NCBI GenBank assembly: GCA_029378245.1
Contig: JARKIF010000025.1
Coordinates: forward strand, 1-64,000
Length of the DNA stretch: 64,000 nucleotides
From: Roridomyces roridus
Lineage: Eukaryota > Basidiomycota > Agaricomycetes > Agaricales > Mycenaceae
Reading direction: 5' to 3'
In this document: positions 54,770 through 64,000 of the stretch, in pieces
Layout: each line of letters starts with the position of its first letter
How positions within the stretch are numbered: position 1 is the stretch's first letter
Position numbers and translations under genes: made by a program
The notes under the pieces: model-generated
Told to the model about the DNA's origin: nothing
Databases searched by the model: none
The model's input: only the letters and a program-made list of their open reading frames with translations

Positions 54770-54857
54770 TGATCTGGAAGGGAAGCGAACTTAGTTCCTT
54801 CGTTCCTCGGTTGAAGAGAGACCACGTGTGATTTACCAACCGAAAAAACTCTACGGC

Positions 54858-55207
54858 CGTCACAAACCGCCTCTCCTTCTTCCTCCATGACTGGTCGTGC
54901 TGGTGCTCCCGGTGCCCCTCGTGCTCGCGGTGGTGGTCCTGGATCCCGTGGTGGTCCTGGCTCTCGTGGTGGGCGCGGTTCCCGCAGCGGCGTCTCAAAA
55001 GGTGTTGCCGCTGGGAGCAGGCGCCCTGCGTCCGTCACAAACCGCCTCTCCTTCTTCCTCCATGACTGGTCGTGCTGGTGCTCCCGGTGCCCCTCGTGCT
55101 CGCGGTGGTGGTCCTGGATCCCGTGGTGGTCCTGGCTCTCGTGGTGGGCGCGGTTCCCGCAGCGGCGTCTCAAAAGGTGTTGCCGCTGGGAGCAGGCGCC
55201 CTGCGTC
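54858..55207 (+). repeat. Perfect 175-bp tandem duplication over the DUF6532-like gene start
   Basis: Units 54858-55032 and 55033-55207 are identical, each with the start codon context CCTCCATGACTGG. Since 175 is not a multiple of three, the first ATG (54887) reads a different frame from the second (55062). Confidence 0.95.
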
Positions 55208-57317
55208 CACAGACGACTCTGACTACGAAGCTGCTGCGCCTAGCACAAAGCGCAGGAAGGCTCCCGAGCTACAGCCCCGCACCCTGCCTGCGCGCGAGGG
55301 TAGAGGAGTCAACGACGCCCGCGTCTCCGCTGCCGCCGTGCATGCAACTCGGCCGAAGCGACCCAACGGCTCCGTAGCTCTGGACGCGCAGGAAAAGGCC
55401 AGACAGGCCGAGGAACGCGAGGCCAAGCGTGAGGCTGCTCAGCGCATGCTCGCGGAGATCACTGCCGAGGAGGAGGCAGCCAAAATGGAGGAGGACGAGA
55501 ACGCCGTCTACGCACTTGACGACGAGCCTATGTCACCTCTGTCAGCCATGGATGTCGACGATGAGGAGGAGCCTGTTCTCACCATCACTGAAGAGGACTT
55601 TGACCGTATCGAGGACGACGAGGCGTACGCAGAGTCCGTCGAGGAAGAAAAGACTACGGTAATGTCCATCAGACTGTTTTCTGCATAGCAAGCTGAATAC
55701 ACCTACAGATTGCTCCGGCCAAGAAGACTTCGAGGTCCAGGAAGCCCGAGAAGGGTGAAACCCGAGCAAAAATCGACAAGCTAGTGACCGAGATGTTGGC
55801 GCAGAGGAAGAGGAATGCTGGCCCAAATAGGCAAGTTCTATTTTCGCACTCTTTGCTCCTTCCTCACCTCCTTCTCCAGCAACTCCGCTGCAGCCTCCAA
55901 CAAGGCCGGCGTCTCTGATGCTTGGGTCAAGTCCGTGGCTAAGAAGAACAACCATGTGGCCTCAGCTCAATCAGACGGCGCCGCACCCAGCACTCCACTT
56001 GGTGGACTCACCGATGAAGACGCAGCCGGATCGCGCCCGGTTGTCGACGACGGCCCCAAACAGACGCGCAAGAACAATGTCAGTACTCCTTCAATCTTAT
56101 GGAATGATACTGACATTCATCCAGATGGTCGGCTTGGTTCGCTCGGATGCACAAGTAGCAGCAACACCCAAACCCCGCCCGGTCAAGGCCCAGGCGACCT
56201 TATTGGAGAAGACCCCGTCGACCCCATCCCCCTTCGTCTTCCACTTGGCGAGCGACTCATCATCCGAATCATTCACCCCTGCACAAGCCGCCGATGTCAA
56301 AGGGCTGCCCGCCTGGATTGCTGCCAGTTGGGCCACCCTCTTCCTACCTGCCTGCTATGTCCAACTCTACCTCTCTCCGGATCCGATGGCTTTCGCGCAG
56401 ATGGGCACTGATACCAAGAATCCGGGCAAGGAAACTGTGGCCATGCTGCAGCGCGTTCTGGATGAAAATTACCCCGGGCATTCCTGGGTGGTGAAGTGGG
56501 GCGACGCAATCTGCTCCAAGGTACGTCGCGCCTGCTCTTTGTGGTATCGTGGTGACTGAGATGTATCTGTCCAGGCGGTGTCTCGCATAGGCGAGAAGCG
56601 CTCGGCTGTCGGTCGGACGGCGATTCCAGTCATCAACAAGCTATTCAAGGACAAAAAATACTTCAAGGACGACAACCCCAATCTCCGCCTTGCCCAGAAG
56701 ACCATCGACGACGTCAAATATGCCCTACGTTCCAACGGCTCCGCGTTCTGGAAGAACCCCACTCCCGAGGACGTCTGCAAGCTGCCCCCGAGTCATCCGG
56801 ATTACATTGTACGTCCTTTTCTTCTAAAGATGCGGAGCATCACTAACATCCTAATAGAAACCCAAGGGCAGTCTCGAATCTCCCATGATTGTCGAGACGC
56901 TGTCGCCTTTCATCAAAGGCCTCAACTTTGACATGATCACGACCGCGGACGGCTCACTCGACATCTCCGGCTTGCCCATTGGGGCTCTCGCTCTGGCGGC
57001 TGCAGCGGTATGTGAAGCCATTGTTATCATATCCGAGCTAAACACAAATTTAGGTTGAACGCGCGTTGCACCGGTACAATTCTGGAGTACCTGTTGGCGC
57101 CCCCCTCTTCTCGCTGGCCAATTTTGGTACTGTGGTCGCCGGTCACGTCACCAACATCCGTCGCTTCCAGGCCTCTCGATGGGAGAGCATCATCAGCAGC
57201 TGTGGCAGCCAGCTTGCCGCTACTGCCGCCCCTGAGCCTGTCGAGGAGATGTCGCTCGATGGGCTCCGCGAAATGATGTACGAGGCGAGCAGCCCTGCAC
57301 CGGAAATGGACTGGTAA
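55062..57317 (+). CDS. DUF6532-like accessory protein of Plavaka
   Basis: Seven exons (55062-55658, 55709-55830, 55880-56078, 56125-56520, 56575-56808, 56858-57007, 57054-57317) join in frame. The N-terminus is Gly/Arg-rich (MTGRAGAPGAPRARGGG, then PGSRGGPGSRGG), followed by an acidic and coiled region (AEEREAKREAAQRMLAEITA). The C-terminal half reads FKDDNPNLRLAQKTIDDVKY, SLESPMIVETLSPFIKGLNF, LPIGALALAAAAVERALHRY and VTNIRRFQASRWESI, like the fungal DUF6532 domain of unknown function. Intron 2 has a GC donor (GCAAGT). The gene lies head-to-head with the transposase inside the same element and is probably part of it. Start chosen in the second copy of the 175-bp duplication; the first ATG cannot reach this frame. 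Confidence 0.65.
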
Positions 57318-57494
57318 AAGTGCGCATTTTTCTCCGTCTCCCGGTACCTAGCCTCATGCCTTGCCCAGATCTTCGTTCCTCAAAAGATTGTCTTCCCCAC
57401 TCACACCAAAATGCGCAAAATTGGCGGTAAAAATCATAGATATTTTAATATAATTTGAAAATACATTTTTTGTGGCTACCTTGCGGGCTTGTGA

Positions 57495-57625
57495 GCTTGT
57501 GGCAGCCTCATTTTCCTTGAACTTGTAGAAATCTAGACCTGGCTTGTGAGCTTGCGAGCTTGTGCCGATTTGGCAGAAGCTTGCGAGCTTGATTGAGCTT
57601 GTACAAGCTCACAAGCTTCACGTCA
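57495..57625. repeat. Right subterminal AGCTTG repeats of Plavaka
   Basis: Repeated GCTTGTGAGCTTG and AGCTTGCGAGCTTG, mirror image of the left end. Confidence 0.85.
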
Positions 57626-57652
57626 AAAGTCTGATGAAGTCCAGCCCTTATT

Positions 57653-59585
57653 ATGGAAATAGGGATGTCCTTCGCCGCATACAGCAGCCCCAGTCTCGAA
57701 TCACGCTTCTCTGCAGAGTTCTTCTCGAACTTGACTTTTGCAGATGCCGATGCTCTTGTCTGCAACAGACAGCTTCCCCAGATTCTGCCCAAAGGTGGCA
57801 TTGAAAAATGGCTTTTTGCAGTGGATGTACCAACTTCACCAGCGGAAATCCAGCTCTCTGCGCATGAAGCAGTCCCAGGCCTCGAGGACCTGCTTCCTAT
57901 CACCCAGAACATGGATGAGGCCTACGAACAGGGTGCTCGCTCCCTCTTTGTCCAGCTTCAAGGGAATCTTGCGCAGTACCACTTGTCCAAAGTATGTCCG
58001 CATTTTAAAAATTGACATGGACGAATTTTGACACTCCATGCCAGGTACGGTTGATCATTAATGTCAACAACCACCAGTACCATCTCCATTCTGCATCAAT
58101 CCTTCTGCAGCGTGTGGTTTCAGTACCGCTGCTCCTCCCAAATCTGATCAAGGAGCTGCAGCTCAGCAAAATCTCGGAACCTTTGGCCGGCTTTCATGTC
58201 ACCCAGGTTCCGGTCTATACCCTAGGTTGTCTGCTCCAGGAGCGCTGGGCCTCCGAAGATGTCCTCAATGCGCGTGCTGAGCTGACGTACTTCCGCCGTG
58301 CAGCAGAATACCCCGACACGGAACCATCTTTCTTGTTCCTGCCCACCTCGTTCATGAATGACTGCCGTTTACTCTACCATCTTCCAAACAGCCAGTATAC
58401 ACCCAATCTCATAGATCTGCGGAGCCGAGTTCGCAGCGGCAATGTGACCTGCTTTGGTTCGGTTGGCTGGCGAGACAACCATTATTCGGCAATTCGGAAA
58501 TGGCCTTCCCCTGGGGAGTTGCAGAATGGCGACTCACTTCATCTCCCTGCTACGAGCGATGTGTCTGAGTACGCTATAGCAGCTGCACCCCGCGAGTCGG
58601 GATATACTTGGCAAAATGGCGAAGAACAGGTAAGCTGGCCCGAGCTCACTTGTAAGATGTTCACACAATTGCCAGCATGCGAGAAATGATTTTTTGAATG
58701 ACAACGCCTACATTGGGACTCGCTTCCTCCTTCGATTGGTTCAAGAACGTGGACTTGTCCCGTCACATGTCATAAAAATCACCCACCAAGCCATCGAAGT
58801 CACACACATCTTGGCTCTTTTCGCAGACGGCCGATACATGTGTGATTGCTGCATGGGGACTAACCTTGGAATTCCATGTCGCCATTATTATGTTGCATGG
58901 TCAAAAATTCCAGGTCTTCCCTTCCATATTTCCCTGGTTCGCGCACGGTGGGCTCTGTGTTTATCTGAATATCTATGGAGTGTCTTATAACAGTCTCACC
59001 AGGTGGTATCAGGATCCCTCTCTGGAGGCTCAGAAGATCGATTCGGTCTCCCTCAGAGGACAGGGAAACCATTCAATCCGCTTTTCTGCTCGGGATTTAC
59101 CTGGACTTACAATTGCCAATCCCGTTTCGGCGCCCCGGATTCTCAATAGACCCAACCTCGGTGTTACGCCGCCGCCACCGACTCGAACGATTCCCCAACG
59201 ATCCGTTTATACAGCACTCACGGCAGATCTCCGGTCAATGATGAATGGAATCCAGACCCAAGAACAACTGGACTCTATTCGCGAACGGCTCAGTGGTGTC
59301 AGGTGCAACAATATCCAACTGATTTGAATGGTGCTAATTTTTATCAGTCGATCTATCGTCGAAGAGAACCACAGAGAGACTATCCATGATCCACCTGTGG
59401 TAGGGCGCAAGGGCCGGCCGCTGACTCAAAGGTTGACTGGTGTAACTGAGGGCAGGCCGCAGGGTGGAGGGGCAAGAATACCCCCTGATCTATCGCAACC
59501 ACCCCGGCGCCAGAATCGTTGTGGATTGTGTAATGAACCAGGGCACAACCGCACAAGTTGCAAACAAGGCAATCAGGGCTTGTAG
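57653..59585 (+). pseudogene. MULE gene remnant: C48-like protease piece plus SWIM zinc finger
   Basis: The first part (57653 to about 58630) resembles a Ulp1/C48 peptidase as carried by some MULEs: YTLGCLLQERWASEDVLNAR, FLFLPTSFMNDCRLLY, RDNHYSAI (His) and LQNGDSLHLP (Asp). The catalytic Cys region that should follow is missing. The frame then jumps (58630-58700) to FADGRYMCDCCMGTNLGIPC and RHYYVAW, a SWIM finger. Later it reads DPPVVGRKGRPLTQRLTG and ends in a CCHC knuckle, CGLCNEPGHNRTSC. In complete elements the DDE transposase domain lies between protease and SWIM. Its loss and the missing Cys point to one internal deletion. The Plavaka element lies just 5' of the start. Confidence 0.7.
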
Positions 59586-59800
59586 ATTAGATTAGATGAA
59601 ACTTGCCTGACATCATTGTAAATGGGCATTTGTTGCTGTACTGGTGTACAGCGCAGCCGAGCAGCAATGTCAATAGAGAATATCTTATCAATGTGTCAAT
59701 ATCTAATCTGACATCTTATCACTTTTACATAATTCTGCGGTTGCCAATTGGTGGCACGGGGGGGTTGCCAAAGAACGGGGGTTGCCAAATAGAATTATCC

Positions 59801-59809
59801 ACGGGAAGT
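59801..59809 (+). repeat. Target-site duplication of the MULE, right copy
   Basis: ACGGGAAGT, identical to 51208-51216. It lies 69 bp before the GH3 ATG. Confidence 0.92.
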
Positions 59810-59834
59810 CACCCACTCGCGTGTCAAACTGCCA

Positions 59835-59842
59835 CATATATT
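59835..59842 (+). promoter_or_regulatory. TATA-like element of the GH3 gene
   Basis: CATATATT 37 bp upstream of the ATG. It lies on the gene side of the MULE insertion, so the core promoter was left in place while everything upstream was moved 8.6 kb away. Confidence 0.45.
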
Positions 59843-59878
59843 CGTCACGACTGCTTCGACTCCACGCAGACCGCCAAG

Positions 59879-62682
59879 ATGCTCTCCCCCGCCTTTTCGC
59901 GTCTCCTGGGTATCCTCTCCTGCCTTGTTGCAGCCTCGTACGGCCTCGACGCAGCGCCCACACCCGCATTCACCCTCCGTGCGTCCCCTGTCTCACTGCC
60001 GATCTTGTCATTTCACATCCGCTCCGCTGGCAGGTACCTGGGATGCTGCAGCCGCTCTCGCCAACGCCACTGTCTCCCAACTCACCCTGGACGAAAAGAT
60101 CGGGCTCGTGACCGGTGTAGGCCAATTCAACTCGCGTTGTATCGGCAACGTCACGCCTGTCTCGCGCCTCGGCGTGCCTGGGTTCTGTATGAACGACGGA
60201 CCAGCGGGGGTGAGGCAGGTGAAAGGCGTTACTGGGTTTCCACCGGCCATCGCCGCGGCCGCTACCTTTAGTCGGAGGCTGATGAGGGCCCGGGGCGTCG
60301 CGCTTGGTGACGAGTTCCGTGGGAAGGGTATCCAGTGCGTTCATTACTTCTTCTTCTTCTTCTTCGTGGAATGAAGCCTTGTCAGCCATTATCTGGGCCC
60401 AGCCGTCGATGTGGTGAGTTCCGCATCCATTCTTTCCAATTGATACCGACGATTTCACGTAGATGCGTAATCCCAAAGCGGGTCGAGGATGGGAAGCCTT
60501 CGGCTCCGACCCTTTCCTCAACGGCGAAGGCGGGTACGAAACAATCATGGGCGTGCAGAGCGTCGGCGTCCAAGCCGTCGTGAAGCACTTTGTCGCTTAC
60601 ACCCAGGAACACTGGCGGTATGGAATGATCACCAACGTCGACGACAGGACGTTGCATGAGATGTATTACATGCCGTTCCTGAGGGCCATTGATGTGCGTT
60701 TCCATACGCTTTTGTTCAGCTGACCATGACACGAATCACAAGGCGGATGTCTCGTCCGTGATGTGCGCGTACCACCAATTTAATGGTACCTCTTCGTGCC
60801 ATAACGCTAATCTCATCGGGCCCCAGGGGATTTTGCGCACGGACGGGTTCAAGGGTATGTCTACAATGTCCCCGAATCTAATGTTTTGATTGCGGATTCT
60901 GTAGGATTCATTGTGAGCGACTGGGGTGCCACTCATGATAGCGCGACGACCAACGCCAACGCGGGACTGGACATGGAGCAGCCGGGTGATTGGATTGTCA
61001 TCGGTGGAGGGTCGTTCAATGGGGTACTTGGTATCGGGAGTTTGGAGAATTCGGTCAACTCGGGCGACGTCCCGCTCGCTGTATGTGTTTTTCTCTATGA
61101 GATGAATCTGCTGAACATCAAATAGCGACTGAACCAAATGGTGACCAATATCCTCACGCCATGGTACCGCCTCGGCCAGGATTCCGTGCGTCCCCCGCTC
61201 GATCGTTTCACTCGTACTCAAACACGAACCCACAGGGCTACCCGGCAGTCAACTTTGACGCCCAACACTCTGACGGTACCGGCTCTCTCAACCTCAACGT
61301 CTCGGTTCGCTCAGACAACCACACCGCCCTCGCACGCGAAATCGCCTCCGCCTCCGCGGTCCTCCTCAAAAACACGCTATCCACTCTCCCCCTCAACCTC
61401 TCCGCCCTCAAGGGAAAGACCGTAGCGATAATCGGACAAGATGCAATCATGCCAAATGCAGACGGGTGCGGTGACTTGCATACGTGCGATTCGGGGACGA
61501 TGACTGCTGGGTGGGGTTCTGGGTCGATTAACCTTGATTTCGTGGTTTCGCCTGCTACTGCGCTGAATCAGACGTTCTTTGCTGCTGGGATTAATGTTTC
61601 TGCGTCGTTGACGGATGATACGACGAAAGGACCGGCTGCTGCCAAGGGGGCGCAGATGGCTATTGTGCTCGTCAATGCGTGAGTTGAATTTGTTTTGGGC
61701 GGCTTCCAATTGATGTTTCTTTGCAGGATGAGTGGGGAGCTTGGAGCGTATACGAGCGTCGAAGGCAATGAAGGCGATCGCAATGATTTGCAGCTCTGGC
61801 ACAGCGGGGTCACTCTGGTCCGTTATTCCTACCTCATTGAAGCAGTTTCACAAGCCCTCGTTTAGATCACCAATGTAGCGAAAGTCAACCCCAACACCGT
61901 CGTCATCGTCCATTCCGTGGGTCCAGTCGACATGTCAGCGTTTGCGACCAACCCGAATGTCACCGCGATCATTTACGCTGGTGCGCCCGGGGAGCAAACT
62001 GGACCTGGGCTCGTAGATGTTTTGGTGGGAACCAAGAACCCGAGCGGGCGGTTGCCGTTTGCTATGGCTGATGTTGAGACTGCGTATAACACCACGATCG
62101 TCACGGATGCTGGGTTCCCTGTTGGATTTCCCGTCGTGCGTCTCTCTCTCTCTCTCTCATCTACTTCCCACTTTGTCTTTGACTGAATTACCGTCGCAGA
62201 TCAACTACAGCGAAAGAATGTTCTTCGACTACCGCTACATGGACACGGTAGGTATCACCCCGCGGTGGGAATTCGGCTTCGGGCTTTCCTATACCACATT
62301 CGCGTATTCGGAGCTGGCCATCTCCACCTCTGGAACCTCGCAAGTCGTCACCTTCACGATCAAGAACAACGGCACGCTGGCGGGGACCGAGATTCCTCAG
62401 CTCTACATCGGGTTCCCGCCTGCTGCTGGTGAGCCGCCCAAGGTGCTGAGGGGGTTCGATGAGGTGTCGTTGGCGGTGGGTCAGAGCCAGAGTGTTAGTA
62501 TCACGGTTGATGAGCGGGGGTTGAGGTGCGTTTTGGTTCTTTGCTTTTTCTGGATGTCATTGCTGAGGCGGTTATGCAGCGTTTGGGACACGCCAAGCCA
62601 GAATTGGGTTCGACCTACGGGCAAGTTTAGTGTGTTTGTGGGGGCTTCGAGTCGGGACATTAGGTTACAGGGAACATTCTGA
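59879..62682 (+). CDS. GH3 beta-glucosidase, secreted
   Basis: Hydrolyses cellobiose and short beta-glucans outside the cell. Twelve exons join in frame from ATG 59879 to TGA 62682. A signal peptide MLSPAFSRLLGILSCLVAAS leads the protein. The N-terminal barrel has DEKIGLVTGVGQ, PGFCMNDGPAGVR, GRGWEAFGSDPFLNGEGGYE and KHFVAYTQEHWR. The catalytic nucleophile Asp is in GFKGFIVSDWGATHD. The second domain has ASAVLLKNTLSTLPLN and VEGNEGDRNDLQLW. GFGLSYTTFAYSEL is followed by a fibronectin-III-like C-terminal domain (FTIKNNGTLAGTEIPQLYIG). The length of about 740 residues is usual for fungal GH3 enzymes. Intron 2 holds a TTC microsatellite and intron 10 a TC microsatellite. All splice sites are GT/AG and no frame damage was seen. 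Confidence 0.93.
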
Positions 62683-63718
62683 TTTTTTTGTGGGAATTAC
62701 TGATGAATGAACGAATTGATGGCGGACGGGCGGACATTCCTGGTGAAATTGAGGCGGAAGGATGTAGTAAAGACTCCTCCGAAGTTACCTGCCGCGGCAT
62801 CGCAGAAACTGCCCATTTTACCTGCCAGCGGCAGTACTAGCATAAACAATTTACTGATACCGAGGATAATCCAGCCACATCTTCGAGGGCCTCGCGTATG
62901 TTGATCTGATTCGGTACCGGCGGCATGTCATGGGGTGGGGGTTGACTTTAACTTTGGCTATCGGACTGCCAAGAGAAAGATATACAGGGACCGAAGGCGG
63001 CGCTGGGGGAAGTTTGGGGAAATGTATCGGAACAAGGAGATAGACAGCGGAAACCCGAGGGATAGGGTGCGTATTGGATGAACAGGGGAGAATTCTCAGT
63101 GCGACCGTATCGAGTGTAAGTGCTACCATTTGGGAAGCAGGTGGATAGAAAGATCCGAATTCAGGTGAGGGTCTGACGTCCAACCGTTATCGCAAGAGAA
63201 TGCACAGTCGGATCGTCCAGATCAGCGGCATCATGTGTTTGCTCCTGTTTGATATCTCTTGTTCCGAACGGCCATGTCGGTGCCAAGCCTTCCTCTGAAA
63301 TAAACCACGGAGACTATGTATACCTCCCAATCGCATTCATACTCGTGGACTGGACAATCGGTGATCTCGGACACAATCACCGTCGTCTTGAAAGTCGCCA
63401 ACTCTCTGAATCTCTCGTGACCTTCAAGTTGCCCTCGCTGGGGTCGCTGAACTATGCGTCGTTTCTGTCTGATAAGCCGGAGGTATTACTGGCACCCGGA
63501 GAATATCCTTGCGTGGATCAAGCCTTCGAAGTGGACATGGGAACATATCGAACAAGCTTGGCAATGGCTTGGCCTGATCTTTCACCACCAGTCCCGACCT
63601 TATACCGCCATCTGCTGGGTCTCTCTTCCCGACGAATATGCGGCTCACTCGAGGTCGTATCCCCGAGTTCCTTCCATACCTTTTCGACTAGTCCTCTGAT
63701 TGTCGCGCTCAATATCGT
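62683..63718. other. Intergenic region between GH3 and GH7
   Basis: No convincing gene in 1.0 kb. It should hold the GH7 promoter. A 192-codon plus-strand frame ends at the GH7 start but lacks any domain. Confidence 0.5.
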
Positions 63719-63725
63719 TATAAAA
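63719..63725 (+). promoter_or_regulatory. TATA box of the GH7 gene
   Basis: TATAAAA 81 bp upstream of the GH7 ATG, followed by a pyrimidine-rich leader. Confidence 0.65.
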
Positions 63726-63805
63726 GCGAGCTGTTCTACGCAGTTTTCTACCAGTCTTCCTCACTCGACTCTTCAGCCATCTTCCGCCCTACGGGACCCA
63801 CAGCA

Positions 63806-64000
63806 ATGTTCCCTACCGCTGTTTTAACAACTCTCTGCTTGCTCGCCGTCGTCTCGGCACAACAGGTCGGCACGCAGGTGGCCGAAAGTGGGTCCAGCTT
63901 ATCTCACTTTCTCATCCGACTGATCACACCTTGTAGACCACCCGCCTCTCCCTGCGCAGACTTGCACGGCTAGCGGCTGCACCACTGTCCAGTCCTCCGT
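63806..64000 (+). CDS. GH7 cellobiohydrolase, N-terminal part (cut by window end)
   Basis: Start of a secreted reducing-end cellobiohydrolase. Exon 1 (63806-63887) encodes a signal peptide MFPTAVLTTLCLLAVVSAQ and QVGTQVAE. An intron (63888-63936, GTGGGT to TTGTAG) joins it to HPPLPAQTCTASGCTTVQSS. The mature start QQVGTQ..E.HP.L..Q.CT.SGCT is the usual N-terminus of fungal GH7 enzymes. The catalytic residues lie beyond the window, so activity cannot be judged. Confidence 0.88.

Larger units (their letters stand above)
51484..57633. mobile_element. Plavaka-type (CACTA-like) DNA transposon
   Basis: About 6.15 kb. The ends share CATCAG, two variable bases, then TTTTGAC in inverted orientation (near 51481-51496 and 57621-57636). 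Both ends are packed with subterminal copies of GCTTGTGAGCTTG or its inverse. Inside are a minus-strand Plavaka transposase and a divergent plus-strand DUF6532-like gene. The exact end bases and target duplication are uncertain by 2-3 bp. Confidence 0.85.
51217..59800 (+). mobile_element. Mutator-like element (MULE) with nested Plavaka
   Basis: Terminal inverted repeats of 23 bp (GGATAATTCTATTTGGCAAC then CCC) at 51217 and, inverted, ending at 59800, with perfect 9-bp duplications outside. The MULE proper is 51217-51483 plus 57634-59800, about 2.4 kb. The rest is the Plavaka insertion. The remaining MULE gene encodes a C48-protease-like piece and a SWIM finger but no DDE transposase core, so this copy is non-autonomous. 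Confidence 0.92.

Noticed and set aside
60348..62160. TTC and TC microsatellites as functional features
   Set aside because: Both lie inside short GH3 introns, next to normal splice sites; ordinary simple repeats.
63249..63827. 192-codon plus-strand ORF before GH7
   Set aside because: Covers the GH7 TATA box and runs past the GH7 start in another frame; no domain.
1..64000. LTR retrotransposons, Starship tyrosine-recombinase captains or Fanzor/TnpB nucleases
   Set aside because: No reverse transcriptase, integrase, DUF3435-like or RuvC-like motif was seen in any long frame.

Overview
The window looks like a basidiomycete (Agaricomycetes-type) genome, probably a plant-litter or wood decayer. 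Genes are broken by many short introns (about 45-60 bp) with GT/AG and several GC/AG borders. The window carries Helitron, Plavaka (CACTA-like) and Mutator-like DNA transposons, NACHT/NB-ARC STAND proteins, and cellulose-degradation genes (GH3 beta-glucosidase, GH7 cellobiohydrolase). No family was checked by database search; names rest on motifs and remembered family patterns.

Layout. 0-7.6 kb (+): a Helitron Rep/helicase gene ending in a single in-frame TGA, followed in the same frame by a ubiquitin-protease-like domain. 7.6-8.5 kb: broken carboxylesterase fragment. 8.8-11.4 kb (-): NB-ARC/TPR NLR-like gene with near-identical 126-bp repeats and a C-terminal frameshift. 11.9-13 kb (-): broken MFS transporter. 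13.0-21.4 kb (-): a second, intron-containing Helitron gene cut by two TIR elements, one of 2.1 kb with an 8-bp target duplication and one of 740 bp that fills an apparent intron. 22-28.5 kb: two poorly known genes, a MULE terminal repeat, and a helical-domain (HeLo/MLKL-like) gene. 28.5-31.1 kb (+): asparagine-synthase-like gene. 32.0-32.9 kb (-): conserved hypothetical. 36.2-37.9 kb (+): NACHT STAND gene with a duplicated last exon downstream. 37.9-43 kb: repeat-rich DNA. 43.6-47.2 kb (+): monocarboxylate-type MFS transporter and FAD monooxygenase. 47.6-49.2 kb (-): putative multi-pass (7TM-like) membrane protein. 51.2-59.8 kb: an 8.6-kb MULE with 9-bp target duplications, into which a 6.1-kb Plavaka element (transposase plus divergent DUF6532-like gene) has inserted. 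59.9-62.7 kb (+): GH3 beta-glucosidase. 63.8 kb to the end (+): start of a GH7 cellobiohydrolase.

How it fits together. GH3 and GH7 are a plausible pair for cellulose breakdown. The MULE sits only 78 bp upstream of the GH3 start codon and separates the core promoter from the older upstream DNA. Transposons account for nearly half of the window and are nested: Plavaka inside MULE, and two TIR elements inside Helitron 2. Two transposons carry cysteine-protease-like domains (USP-like in Helitron 1, C48-like in the MULE). Two genes (the 36-kb NACHT gene and the 7TM-like gene) have extra copies of their 3' ends close by in the repeat-rich 38-42 kb region.
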